DNA from: a bacterium
GTDB lineage: Bacteria; Pseudomonadota; Alphaproteobacteria; Acetobacterales; Acetobacteraceae
Assembly (NCBI GenBank): GCA_026224825.1
Contig: JAMFRO010000069.1
Span: forward strand, 1 to 64,000
DNA length: 64,000 nt
Direction: 5' to 3'
A model generated the notes under the pieces. That model did no database searches. It was not told the origin of the DNA and saw nothing but the letters and a program-made list of their open reading frames with translations. Below, in pieces: positions 16,320 through 25,304 of this stretch. Made by a program: the position numbers and the translations under genes. Numbering within the stretch: position 1 is the first letter of the stretch; each line of letters opens with the position of its first letter.

Positions 16320-17573
16320 TCAAGGCCCGGAGTCTGTAATCGCGCTGTAGACCATCGTCCGCAACTGACGACGCACCGGGTGCGCGGACGACGGCAGGAG
16401 TTGAGTCAGAAACAGCACGATCAGATCCTCGCGTGGATCGACCCAGAAGAACGTACTGGCCGCGCCGCCCCAGAAAAAGTCACCCGCACTGCCCGGAATC
16501 AGGGTGGCCGCAGGTGTAACGGTGGTGGCAAAGCCAAGTCCAAAACCGACCCCTTCGTAGATTGCCTCGCTGAACATCGAGCGCGACAGGCGAGGCAGAT
16601 CAACACCGCCCGGCAGATGGTTGGCGGTCATCAGTGCCAGTGTCCTAGGGCCAAGCAAACGCACGCCATCCAGTTCGCCACCCTGGAGCAGCATGCGCGC
16701 AAAGCGCATGTAGTCGGTCGCCGTGGATACGAGGCCACCGCCGCCGGAAACAAAAGTGGGCGGATTGAGATAAGGGCTGATGCGGGGATCATCCTGCAGC
16801 GTCGGCGCTTGCGCGGATGTGATCTTCGAGCCGAGTGCACCGATGGCGTAGCACGCGCAGAAACGGGACGCCTTCTCTTGCGGCACGTAGAAGGCCGTGT
16901 CGACCATGCCCAACGGATCGAAGATCCGTTCTTTCAGAAAGACCTCGAACGAAGTTCCGCTGACCTTGCCCACGATATAACCGAGCACATCAGTGGCAAC
17001 GGAATAGTTCCACGCTTCGCCCGGCGAAAATTCGAGCGGCAACGTGGCCAGCTTCTCGATCATCTCCTCCAGCGTGCCCTCGGTCGCAAGCTCGCCGATC
17101 TTCAGCTTGCGATAGGCTGCATCGACATTGGTATTCTGTTGAAAACCGTAAGTCAAACCGGAGGTGTGGCGCAACAGGTCAACCACGAGCATCGGGCGCG
17201 CGAGCGGACGCATCTGGAAGCTTTCCATGAAGCCCCCCGCGTGAACGCCGAGCTTTTCCCATGCCGGGATGTACTTGCTGACGGGATCGTCCAGAGCGAT
17301 CTTGCACTCCTCGACCAGCATCATGACCGCCACCGACGTAACGGGCTTGGTCATCGAGTAGATACGGAAGATCGAATCCTCAGCCAGCGGCACCTGCCGC
17401 TCGCGGTCGGCGAGACCTAGTACCGAGTTCAACGCGAGTCCGCCACGCCGCCACACCTGGACCAGGGCACCGGCCAACTTGCCGGTGGCAATATAGTTGT
17501 CGTCGACGAAACGCTCGATCCGTTCCAGCCGTTCACACGACATCCCTTGCTTTTCCTTGTCTCCCACACCCAT
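16320..17573 (-). CDS. Beta-lactamase-family serine hydrolase (EstB-like)
   Basis: 417 aa, class C beta-lactamase/D-alanyl-carboxypeptidase fold used as an esterase. The S-x-x-K motif is SMTK (about residue 73), the second motif Tyr is in WNYSVATDVLG (about 182), and WGG near residue 375 stands for the third motif. No signal peptide, so it is probably cytosolic, like EstB-type esterases rather than secreted beta-lactamases. The start at 17573 has AAAGGAGG at ideal spacing. It stands alone on the minus strand; substrate unknown. Confidence 0.9.
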   Translation of the reverse strand: MGVGDKEKQGMSCERLERIERFVDDNYIATGKLAGALVQVWRRGGLALNSVLGLADRERQVPLAEDSIFRIYSMTKPVTSVAVMMLVEECKIALDDPVSKYIPAWEKLGVHAGGFMESFQMRPLARPMLVVDLLRHTSGLTYGFQQNTNVDAAYRKLKIGELATEGTLEEMIEKLATLPLEFSPGEAWNYSVATDVLGYIVGKVSGTSFEVFLKERIFDPLGMVDTAFYVPQEKASRFCACYAIGALGSKITSAQAPTLQDDPRISPYLNPPTFVSGGGGLVSTATDYMRFARMLLQGGELDGVRLLGPRTLALMTANHLPGGVDLPRLSRSMFSEAIYEGVGFGLGFATTVTPAATLIPGSAGDFFWGGAASTFFWVDPREDLIVLFLTQLLPSSAHPVRRQLRTMVYSAITDSGP

Positions 17574-17767
17574 GCCGCCTCCTTTGTTGAACGTGCCTTC
17601 CCTGACCGGGCCCGACAAAAAGGCATCTTACTCGCCACTCGCCATGAACGTGATGAACTACATGCTCGCATCGGGCGACGGAGGATCGGTCGCTTGATAT
17701 CGCGCCGGTCTTGATGCGATCATGCAGAGACGCAACCCATCGCCGACCTCAACTGCGCGAGTCCTCC

Positions 17768-17885
17768 TTGTCGACGCCCTCGAATCCGCGCCGCAAAACC
17801 AGCATGGCGGATGTCGCCAAGGCAGCCGGCGTCAGCGAGGCCACCGTCGATCGCGTCCTCAACGGTCGCGGCGTCGACGCAGCCA
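17768..17885 (+). pseudogene. Truncated LacI-family regulator (HTH only)
   Basis: The plus-strand frame gives RRKTSMADVAKAAGVSEATV then DRVLNGRG, a textbook LacI N-terminal helix-turn-helix with hinge start. After GRG the homology stops and the DNA becomes the antisense of an AraC-type gene. Only about 35 codons remain, so the regulator is destroyed. The sugar-binding domain is absent. Confidence 0.75.
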
Positions 17886-17889
17886 AACG

Positions 17890-18330
17890 CATGGCGAATG
17901 GTCTTGCGGATTTCGGCGGCGCCGCCGAGGTTCGCTGTATAGCTTGGGGCGGTTGCCCAAATGCGCGGAGAAACGCCTGACGCATGCGTTCCCGGTCGCC
18001 GAATCCGGTCTCACGGGCAATGATTTCGATCGGATGCCGTGTCGTCTCCATCATCAGCCGGGCCGCCTCGACGCGCAGACGCTCAATGGCCTTGGCGGGC
18101 GACTGGCCGGTTTCCTCACGAAACACCCGGCTGAATTGACGTGGGCTCAGCCGCGCGACTTCGGCCAAGGCCTCAACCGAGAGGTCGCGGCCAAGATTCT
18201 CCATTGCATAGGTAAGCGCCATCTGCACGCGGTCGGACTTTGCATCCAGCTCCAGCAGCGCCGAGAACTGCGACTGCCCGCCGCCACGCCGCTGATGCAA
18301 CACAAGCTTCGGGTCAACATTCCGAAAGAG
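17890..18330 (-). pseudogene. Truncated GlxA-type AraC regulator
   Basis: The minus strand encodes NVDPKLVLHQRRGGGQSQFS, LSVEALAEVARLSPRQFSRV and FLRAFGQPPQAIQR, the C-terminal double HTH of GlxA-like AraC regulators. The N-terminal DJ-1/PfpI domain is missing: upstream of about 18330 the DNA is the start of the SDR gene on the other strand. At its 3' end the frame runs on into the antisense of the LacI remnant. Both ends show recombination. A short DNA-binding product from the frame at 18303 cannot be excluded. Confidence 0.7.
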
Positions 18331-18338
18331 AAACGACC

Positions 18339-19160
18339 ATGACCTCCTCTTCCTCTAATACCTCCCCGAAAGGCACGGCGCTGATCACCGGAGCATCCGC
18401 CGGCATAGGCGCGGTGTACGCCGACCGTCTGGCCAAACGCGGTTACGACCTCATCCTGGTGGCCCGCAATGCCGATCGACTGAAGGCGCTGGCCTCCCGC
18501 TTGACAGCGGAAACCGGCCGCTCGGTGAACACCATCGCTGCCGACCTCAACGACAAGGCCGGCCTCTCGAAGATCGAGAGCGTCCTGCGCGACGACAAGA
18601 GCATCACTGTGCTCGTGAATAACGCGGGCGTCGGCTCGGTCGCCTCGGTGCTCGGTGGCAACGTCGACGAGATGGAAGCGATGATCGACCTGAACATCAC
18701 TGCGCTGACGCGCCTGACCTACGCCGTCGCGCCGGTGTTCGCCAGCAAAGGCTCGGGCACGATTATCAACATCAGCTCGGCCGTTGGCATTGCCGTCGAG
18801 CTGCTGAACGGTGTCTACAGCGCCTCGAAGTCCTATGTCCTGAGCTTTGGCCATGCGCTTCAGCGCGACCTCGCCGATAAGGGCGTGCGCATCCAGACCG
18901 TGCTGCCAGCAGCGACTGCCACCGAGTTCTGGGATGTGGCTGGCTATGCCAAGCAGAAAGAGTCCGCCAGCACGATGACAGCCGAAGACCTGGTCGACGC
19001 GGCACTCGCCGGGCTGGATCAAGGCGAACTGGTGACGATCCCCACACTGCAGGATGGGAACGACTGGACGAACTGGGAAGCGGACCGCCGTGCACTGACA
19101 CCGAAGTTCGCCAACGCCAAGGCTGCGCCGCGCTACACACTGTCGACTAACAAGGCCTAA
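18339..19160 (+). CDS. Short-chain dehydrogenase/reductase
   Basis: 273 aa. TGASAGIGAVYADRLAKRGY near residue 17, VNNAGVGSVASVLGG near residue 100, and YSASKSYVLSFGHALQ near residue 165; this is the SDR subgroup often called DltE or SDR-family oxidoreductase. ATG at 18339 follows GAAAGAGAAACGACC. The divergent GlxA-like regulator that usually accompanies such genes is truncated right at this gene's start, so its original promoter is probably lost or altered. Confidence 0.87.
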   Translation: MTSSSSNTSPKGTALITGASAGIGAVYADRLAKRGYDLILVARNADRLKALASRLTAETGRSVNTIAADLNDKAGLSKIESVLRDDKSITVLVNNAGVGSVASVLGGNVDEMEAMIDLNITALTRLTYAVAPVFASKGSGTIINISSAVGIAVELLNGVYSASKSYVLSFGHALQRDLADKGVRIQTVLPAATATEFWDVAGYAKQKESASTMTAEDLVDAALAGLDQGELVTIPTLQDGNDWTNWEADRRALTPKFANAKAAPRYTLSTNKA

Positions 19161-19331
19161 CACGGACGGCGGCCAGGGCGCCTGGTTATCGAAGACGGAG
19201 ATGCTGTCTTCGACGATTCGTCATCCTGGCCAAAGAGCTTCGTTGGAATAACCACCGCCGGGCCGCGTCAGGTTGACAATCCTCCACGTCCTGGTGCACT
19301 TTAAGCTCCCACTCGTCCATGGAGCTCTACC

Positions 19332-20324
19332 GTGCGCCCCGTCACGACCCTGCTTCTTGTGGTGTTCCTGCTAACCACGCTGCGAATTGCGTGCGCTGCC
19401 GATGTCGGTTTTCAGGAGGTCGCAATTCCCGATGGCGACGACAAACCGCTGAGCGCCGGCGTGTGGTATCCGACCGATGCGCAGGCGTCACCGCATCGGA
19501 TCGGCGGGGCGACCCAAACAGTCGCATTGAACGCGCCCATCGCGGGCCAGGGCCTGCCGCTGATCCTCATATCGCATGGCTCTGGCGGGTGGTACGGCGG
19601 TCATTACGACACGGCGCTTGCGCTCGTACAGGCTGGCTTCGTCGTCGCGGCTGTGACACACCGCGGCGACAGTTTCGATGATCACAGCCGCACCGCGCAG
19701 CTCTGGGTTCGTCCCGAGCAACTCAAGCGGCTCACGGATTACATGGTCGCCAGCTGGCCACAGCGCGCGTCGATCGATGCAAGCCGGATCGGCGTGTTCG
19801 GCTTCTCCGCTGGCGGCTTTACCGTGCTCGTCGCTGCAGGCGGCGTGCCGGATCTCAGTCTGATTGGACCATACTGCGTTGAGCACCCGGACACCGACGC
19901 CTGTACCGTCGTGCGCAGCACGCCTGGGCTAGTGGATCGTTTCGCCACGTTGCCGGCGTCGGTGTGGGTGCACGACACGCGCATTCGTGCGGCCGTCGTC
20001 GCAGCGCCGGGTGTCGGCTTCGTCTTCGGTCGGGGAGGACTCGTCGATGTTCATGTCCCCGTTCAGCTATGGAGCGCGCAGTTCGACCACGTGGAACCCG
20101 CTCCCGACTACGCGGACGCCGTGCGCGCCGCGCTGCCCGTTGCGCCGGATTTTCATCTCGTGCAGAACGCTGATCACTACGATTTTCTGCCTGCGTGCAG
20201 CGCAGCAGCCGCGCGCGAAATCCCGGAGATCTGTACGACCCGCCCGGGCTTTGATCGCGTTGAGTTTCATACGGAAATGAATCGCGATGTCGTGGCGTTT
20301 TTTGAACGCACGCTTGGGAGGTAA
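19332..20324 (+). CDS. Exported alpha/beta hydrolase (dienelactone-hydrolase-like)
   Basis: 330 aa. Signal peptide at residues 1-22 (VTTLLLVVFLLTTLRIACAA). Oxyanion segment ISHGSGGWYGGH near residue 80 and nucleophile elbow GFSAGG near residue 157. A terminal NADHYDFLPA supplies the catalytic His, and an Asp in SAQFDHVEP is likely. It resembles PAF-acetylhydrolase/dienelactone-hydrolase-like periplasmic hydrolases. GTG start at 19332 has GGAG upstream. The cysteines around PYCVEHPDTDAC may form a disulfide. Substrate unknown; it is monocistronic. Confidence 0.88.
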   Translation: MRPVTTLLLVVFLLTTLRIACAADVGFQEVAIPDGDDKPLSAGVWYPTDAQASPHRIGGATQTVALNAPIAGQGLPLILISHGSGGWYGGHYDTALALVQAGFVVAAVTHRGDSFDDHSRTAQLWVRPEQLKRLTDYMVASWPQRASIDASRIGVFGFSAGGFTVLVAAGGVPDLSLIGPYCVEHPDTDACTVVRSTPGLVDRFATLPASVWVHDTRIRAAVVAAPGVGFVFGRGGLVDVHVPVQLWSAQFDHVEPAPDYADAVRAALPVAPDFHLVQNADHYDFLPACSAAAAREIPEICTTRPGFDRVEFHTEMNRDVVAFFERTLGR

Positions 20325-20445
20325 TACGCGTCGACATTCGTTGGAGTGACAGGTGTGTTCGATAGATGCATCTCCACGTCTCCGATATATTCGAACTGCT
20401 TAATAGGTACGTGGTAACGATGGTCCATGCGAGGCGGCCTCTGAC

Positions 20446-20724
20446 TCATCCGCGATCCATGTGGCGAAAGAATAGATACATGCAGACTACCGCAGCGAGC
20501 CATAACACGGCCTTCGCAATGGTTGGGCCCTTGCCCGGCCCGAAGCGCCGTCTCCACAACACATTCAGTGTCTCAAACGCCATACCCGTAAGAAGGAATG
20601 CAATGAGGTACACCGCGATTCCAACGACACTCAACCTGCCGGTCTGATAGTACTGAATGACGAAGAAGATCAATGCAGTGGGAATCAAAAGCGATAAGGT
20701 CCGCTTGGATACTTCGGCAAGCAT
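20446..20724 (-). CDS. Small membrane protein
   Basis: 92 aa with three predicted helices: LSLLIPTALIFFVIQYY, IAVYLIAFLLTGMAFETLNV and KAVLWLAAVVCMYLFF. Start at 20724 is decided by GGAGGAAGC; the long upstream extension of the frame is not protein-like. No family recognised. It stands alone between the hydrolase and a degenerate stretch. Confidence 0.65.
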   Translation of the reverse strand: MLAEVSKRTLSLLIPTALIFFVIQYYQTGRLSVVGIAVYLIAFLLTGMAFETLNVLWRRRFGPGKGPTIAKAVLWLAAVVCMYLFFRHMDRG

Positions 20725-21221
20725 TGCTTCCTCCGGGGCTCTTGGATTTTCGCCAGATTGTACGACCAACGGTACTGTCGAAAGAAATAGTCTGCGCCCG
20801 GTCAGATCCGCGACTTGATCGTTCGTTGATCGGGGTGAACATGCGAAAGGCATAGACCGATTGCCGACCAGCCATTCGCGAACGCCCAGAGCGGACGTTC
20901 CCGAGGATGAAGAATTGCAGCCGTTTGAGAATCTGTGTAAGCTTGCCGCGCCGCACAACGACAATATTTAGGAGGTTCGTGTATGAAAGCTCTTTCGGAT
21001 GCAAGATTGGCATAGCTCATACTTGCGGTGGGGGCGCGCAACGCTCGGCTTTGACTACTATTTGCTTTCGCGCACCTGAAACTACGGGCTAATGCTCCTC
21101 GGCCGCGCAGCTTTTCGCGGCCGATCTAAGTGACCGATTCGGCCGATCCCTGTCCCACGGTGACTTTCTGTCGATGGTCCGATCGTTGGATTCCTCGCTG
21201 TCGTCCCGGGATTGCCACGGT
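20725..21221. other. Degenerate region, no intact gene
   Basis: Nearly 500 bp without a supported gene. At 20983 an ATG with a strong AGGAGG site opens a 10-codon frame (MKALSDARLA) ending in TAG at 21013. The same frame then continues hydrophobically past TAG and TGA to about 21130, as if a small membrane-protein gene had lost two Trp codons. This is suggestive only. Confidence 0.4.
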
Positions 21222-21599
21222 TCAAGGCGACGAGGTTGCAGACGGTCCAAGGTGCTCGTGAATGATTTGCCATCGTTCTCCGCCCCGTACAACGACCGTG
21301 GTACCTCGCCCCGTTCCCGATGCCGGTTGGCCCTCGATCAATCCAGACCACTCGAAGCCATACGTGCAGGCAGCGCTGTCCTCGTGGACATAGGTCCAAA
21401 CGACATCTTTGATAGCGTAGCGCTCGCTCTTTATCAAATCGAAGGTTGCTCTGACGGCAGGTTCGATTGCGGCCTTGCCTAAGTAAGTTCCTTCGCTGAA
21501 AATGAAACATGCGTCTTCGTGGATCAACGGCGCGACTTCGTCCCAACGTTGAGTCGCTAACGCATCCTTGTATGCCAAGAGCAATGTCTTGTGGTCCAT
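21222..21599 (-). CDS. SnoaL-like / NTF2-fold protein
   Basis: 125 aa with the cone-shaped NTF2-like pattern: an N-terminal helix pair (ALATQRWDEVAPLIHEDACF), EPAVRATFDLIKSERYAIKD, and strands ending WQIIHEHLGPS. Such proteins bind or transform small organic molecules; the call is by fold, without substrate. AGGAATTGC precedes the ATG at 21599. The flanks carry no partner gene. Confidence 0.8.
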   Translation of the reverse strand: MDHKTLLLAYKDALATQRWDEVAPLIHEDACFIFSEGTYLGKAAIEPAVRATFDLIKSERYAIKDVVWTYVHEDSAACTYGFEWSGLIEGQPASGTGRGTTVVVRGGERWQIIHEHLGPSATSSP

Positions 21600-21829
21600 G
21601 CAATTCCTGTCGTGCCTGCGCGTCTTGACTATCAGCGATCTAGGTCGTCATGTCTGACATCCGTTTCCGGTCGTTGCTCCTCGCGCGGTCCACCTATTGA
21701 CGCGAGTCGATACCGCGATTGTCAACGATTCAGAAGAGCATGTCGAACGCCCGCTACTGGCAGAACTACGTCTCTAGACCATCAACGACACTCGACCGGC
21801 AAGAGGTTCCCTACGACGCGAGATAGCCG

Positions 21830-22276
21830 CTATTTCAGCGGGTAGTGACGCATACGCGCGACTTCACACGGATACCCGTTGTATTGGCCTTCGAATTCCG
21901 TCTCGGTGACAAACCCGAGGCGACTATACAGTTGATAAGCGCTGACGTTTTTCTTCGCAACGTTTAGTTTCGCCTCGCCCTCAAGCACGTTTAGCATGGC
22001 CACAACTAACAGTGACGCGACTCCTTTCCTCCTATGCTCTGGATGAACAAAGAGGTACGTGATCGTTTGATTTCGATACCCACCAAACCCAGCAACTACC
22101 CCTTCGAGTTCGAATACCAGAATTTTCGATTCCTCAAATAGCGTGAGCATGGCCGGACTCGAACTCAATGGAATAATCGAATCAGTCGGAACGACGCCGC
22201 GCATCTCATCTGGCTTTGCCAGGTCGTAGATATCGCGTACGGCTTCCCAGTCATTCGGACAATATTCGCGGATCAT
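21830..22276 (-). CDS. GNAT-family acetyltransferase
   Basis: 148 aa. The acetyl-CoA site is visible as VHPEHRRKGVASLLV, followed by LNVAKKNVSAYQLYSRLGFV, both characteristic of GNAT N-acetyltransferases. The start MIREYCPND at 22276 fits the family N terminus; ATG at 22300 adds eight residues. The substrate (small molecule or peptide N terminus) is unknown. Confidence 0.87.
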   Translation of the reverse strand: MIREYCPNDWEAVRDIYDLAKPDEMRGVVPTDSIIPLSSSPAMLTLFEESKILVFELEGVVAGFGGYRNQTITYLFVHPEHRRKGVASLLVVAMLNVLEGEAKLNVAKKNVSAYQLYSRLGFVTETEFEGQYNGYPCEVARMRHYPLK

Positions 22277-22488
22277 GGTCACCCGTGCGCTGAAGTACAT
22301 AGAAGGAAAGACTGGGGCCGTAGCCGCCCCCTAGTACGTCGATTGTCGCCGATTTGACCGCTGAGGATCAACGTCCGTAGTTGGCCGGTTGCTGGCCAAT
22401 GCGTCTTACATAAGTCGACGCGGAACGACCTTCCACAGCGATGGTCGCGATCAATTTGGGTCTGGTAAGCTGGGCGCAACTCCTTTCT

Positions 22489-22893
22489 ATGAATGTCAGA
22501 ATGCTCCGCGCATCGATTGTCATTCGCACCCTATTCGCACTATGCCTTCTTGCTGCAACCTTGAATCATGCCCGTGCCATTCTGCAGCATGGCGTGCTTT
22601 GGGACTATGGCTACGGTAGCAAGATTGCCCTTACCAGCCAGATATATTGGGCTGTGCTGACTATTCTTGACCCGCTCGCCGCCGTGCTGTTGTTCGTCAA
22701 ACCGAGGGCGGGAATCTCGCTAACCGTTGCGATCATCGTGAGCGACGTAATCCATAACACGTACTATGTCGCGGCCAACAATCAATGGCTTGCGCCATTT
22801 TATTTAGCCCAAGTCGGATTCCTCGTGATTGTGCTTGGTCTCGCACCGGTCGCGGCGAGGGCGGCTCCATCTCGGCGTCAAGCGCCGGTTTGA
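22489..22893 (+). CDS. Four-helix membrane protein
   Basis: 134 aa with about four hydrophobic segments: SIVIRTLFALCLLAATLNHA, LTILDPLAAVLLFVKPRAG, ISLTVAIIVSDVIHNTYYVA and YLAQVGFLVIVLGLAPVAAR. No signature recognised. The start is uncertain: ATG at 22489 or 22501 both fit the first helix, and neither has a strong SD; the frame is open from 22441. It is isolated between GNAT and YCII genes. Confidence 0.6.
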   Translation: MNVRMLRASIVIRTLFALCLLAATLNHARAILQHGVLWDYGYGSKIALTSQIYWAVLTILDPLAAVLLFVKPRAGISLTVAIIVSDVIHNTYYVAANNQWLAPFYLAQVGFLVIVLGLAPVAARAAPSRRQAPV

Positions 22894-23134
22894 ACGACTG
22901 CCGTAAATCACTTCCTCACCATTGATTGTTCACAACGTTGGGCAGAGTGTCGAACGTCCGGACGTGGCCGACCACTGCCTCATGCGATCCGCATGTGCTG
23001 CACGAGCCCTGCGGTCGGCACCACGCGGCCCCAAAGCGGACAGGCTGGCGAGACCCGCTACAAACTCTCCAGAAGATTGTCGATTTTCGATCATCAGCTT
23101 CGTCGTCAGGGTATTCCCACCCAAAGGATCTCCC

Positions 23135-23506
23135 ATGAAATACCTCGGCTTGGCCTACTTTACCCCCGAAAAATTCGCCACGATGGCGCCAGACGACGTC
23201 AAGAAATTGGTCGGCCAATGCCCCGCATTGGACGACAGGATGCGGGCTACCGGCAAGGTACTGATTTCCGCGTCGCTTGGCGATCTGGACGCCTGGAGGA
23301 CGCTCCGCCCGCGCAATGGCAAGACGCACGTCATCGATGGGCCCTACACCGAGTCGAAGGAAGTCGTGGGCGGCCTGTTCGTCATCGAGGCGGATACCCT
23401 TGACGAGGCGTTGCGCATCGCCTCCATGCACCCGGCGGCCACGCTGGGCGAAGAAGGCGGATGGGTCGTCGAGCTTATCCCCTTGGATTTCTACCTAGCC
23501 AGATGA
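23135..23506 (+). CDS. YCII-related domain protein
   Basis: 123 aa, the DGPYTESKEVVGGLFVIEAD and LDEALRIASMHPA pattern of the YCII/DGPF family. These are dimeric alpha-beta barrel proteins, some linked to ECF sigma factors, whose function is mostly unknown. Start 23135 has AAGGA upstream and the start MKYLGLAYFTPE is typical. No ECF sigma gene follows in this window. Confidence 0.85.
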   Translation: MKYLGLAYFTPEKFATMAPDDVKKLVGQCPALDDRMRATGKVLISASLGDLDAWRTLRPRNGKTHVIDGPYTESKEVVGGLFVIEADTLDEALRIASMHPAATLGEEGGWVVELIPLDFYLAR

Positions 23507-23727
23507 GGGTTTGGGCGCGTGTCTCAAATATGCGTTGGCGCTCCTTTCTCCACAAACACATTCACGGCTTCGTGCGTCATCGTGGCTGTGCTACTTCTGG
23601 GCCGAGCGGCGACGCCTGTGATCGACCCTGAAAGGACCGTCGATTTTCTCGATAGCGGACGGTCGCGGACAACCGCCCGGATCGTTGATCAAGCGCCAGA
23701 ACCTACGGTGTGGGATAGATGGGTCGT

Positions 23728-24060
23728 TCAGCCTTGATCGAGGAAAAAAGACGAAACGTCGTGAAATGCGTCTTTCCAGTACCCCCACTGTCGCATGATG
23801 CCTTCCTCTATAAATCCCAAGCTGCGCAGAAGCCCTATAGACGCGTGGTTGTCGAGGTCGGTCGTTGCCTGAATTCGATTGATGTCCCAGCGATCGTAGG
23901 CATGGTCGACAATTGAGCTAAGAGCTTCGCGCATGAGACCTTGTCCCCAAAAGCGTCTCTCCAACTCGAAACCGATGCTCGCCGACCGGAAGGCCCCATT
24001 GATGGCGAGTCCGCAGGTACCAATAAGGCACATCTTGCCGGCAAACGGCAGGCTTGCTCA
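23728..24060 (-). pseudogene. GNAT acetyltransferase fragment (RimJ/RimL type)
   Basis: The frame carries the C-terminal half of a RimJ/RimL-like acetyltransferase: LIGTCGLAINGAFRSASIGF, GFELERRFWGQGLMREALSS, ATTDLDNHASIGLLRSLGF and EEGIMRQWGYWKDAFHDV. It is preceded by an in-frame stop at 24058-24060. The usual N-terminal 60-70 residues are absent in this frame, so the gene is truncated or frameshifted. The first usable ATG is 24031-24033. Confidence 0.6.
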
Positions 24061-24310
24061 ATCATGAGTAACTCATCCTCCATCCTATCCAGAACGAAGA
24101 ACGTATGGCGTCTGGCTGTGCGACGAAACCTTCGGCAAGGATGGAATGTGAGGTGTTCGAGCAAGCAATACCAACCATGTTTCAGGGGACTGGACCGTGT
24201 TCGTGCTCTGCTTCTTGAGCTTTCATGGCTCGCGCGATCAATAGGAAGTCCGCTTGACTGATCCGAAGGCCCCTCCCCCATCGCTGACCATTTTTCCTAA
24301 GTTCGGGCGA

Positions 24311-25201
24311 CTAAATACGCCGCGGTATAGCCTCTGCGAAAAAATCGGTGACTTGTCGCACACGCGCCGGTACAAACCGGCGTCTTGGCCAGATGAGGCT
24401 TATGTCTCTGGCGTCGCCTATAAATTCGTCGAGAACGGTGATGACGTCCGGATGTCGGAGATCATCGGCAAGAGAGATCTTGGCAAACAGGCCGATTCCC
24501 ACACCGGCTAGAACACCAGCCCGGATCGTTTCGATACTGTTGGACGTGAGATTTCCGTGCACGGACACGCTAAATCGACCTTCTGGCCCTACAAAAGGCC
24601 AATGCGTTGACTCCGTCAGGCCGCGATATAAAAGGCAATTGTGATCAACGAGCTCGACAGGAGTCTTTGGCATTCCGCGTTGCTCGAAGTAGCGACGGGA
24701 TCCGACGCAGACGAGAGGAGTGCTGGCCACGCGCCTGACGATCGCGTCAGGATCGTTCACGGGCCCCACTCGGATCGCCAGATCAATCCCATCTTCCACC
24801 ATATCTCGCACGAAGTCCGAGAGAATGAGATCCACCTGAAGACCAGGATTGAGTGATAGCAGGTCAGGAATAAGCGGCAAAATATGAAGACGGCCAAAAG
24901 TACCTGATGCAGCGATCCTGATCAGACCCGAGACATTATGCGTGCTGCTGGTCAGCTCGCCGTCGGCGTCATCCATCTCGTCAAGCAGCGGTTTTGCCCG
25001 ATCGTAGTATCTCTGCCCCTGATCCGTCAGGGTCACGCGGCGCGTACTTCGGTTAAATAACACCACGCCGAGTCGCCTCTCGAGCGCGCCGATAGCCTTA
25101 CTGATTGCCGACTGTGAATCGCCGGTTCGATGCGCGGCAGCTGTAAAACCGCCGGCTTCAACCACGGCTATGAAGGCGCTTAATTCGTGGAATCGATCCA
25201 C
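24311..25201 (-). CDS. LysR-family transcriptional regulator
   Basis: 296 aa. HTH in AFIAVVEAGGFTAAAHRTGD and SQSAISKAIGALERRLGVVL, then an effector domain ending FVPARVRQVTDFF, the AaeR/DmlR-like group. The ATG at 25207 is only two bases from AGGAGG, so GTG at 25201 is the better start. It is divergent from an SDR with a 103-bp gap holding a TTAAT-N10-ATTAA repeat, and probably regulates that SDR. Confidence 0.9.
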   Translation of the reverse strand: MDRFHELSAFIAVVEAGGFTAAAHRTGDSQSAISKAIGALERRLGVVLFNRSTRRVTLTDQGQRYYDRAKPLLDEMDDADGELTSSTHNVSGLIRIAASGTFGRLHILPLIPDLLSLNPGLQVDLILSDFVRDMVEDGIDLAIRVGPVNDPDAIVRRVASTPLVCVGSRRYFEQRGMPKTPVELVDHNCLLYRGLTESTHWPFVGPEGRFSVSVHGNLTSNSIETIRAGVLAGVGIGLFAKISLADDLRHPDVITVLDEFIGDARDISLIWPRRRFVPARVRQVTDFFAEAIPRRI

Positions 25202-25219
25202 TTCCATTCCTCCTGGGAA

Positions 25220-25239
25220 TTAATATTATGGCAAATTAA
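25220..25239. promoter_or_regulatory. LysR-type inverted repeat
   Basis: TTAAT (25220-25224) and ATTAA (25235-25239) are separated by 10 bp, so the site contains the T-N11-A motif expected of LysR regulators. It lies in the divergent promoter region between lysR and the SDR gene. Confidence 0.4.
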
Positions 25240-25304
25240 GCTATTATCATTGGTTTCGACATCACTCACAATGCAGCTCTCCCCACAGCTGAAGGAATGG
25301 TGTC

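Noticed and set aside
17722-18342. 206-aa plus-strand frame through the LacI-AraC scar
   Set aside because: It is a different frame from the LacI HTH and is the antisense of the AraC double HTH; the composition is Arg/Gln-rich noise.
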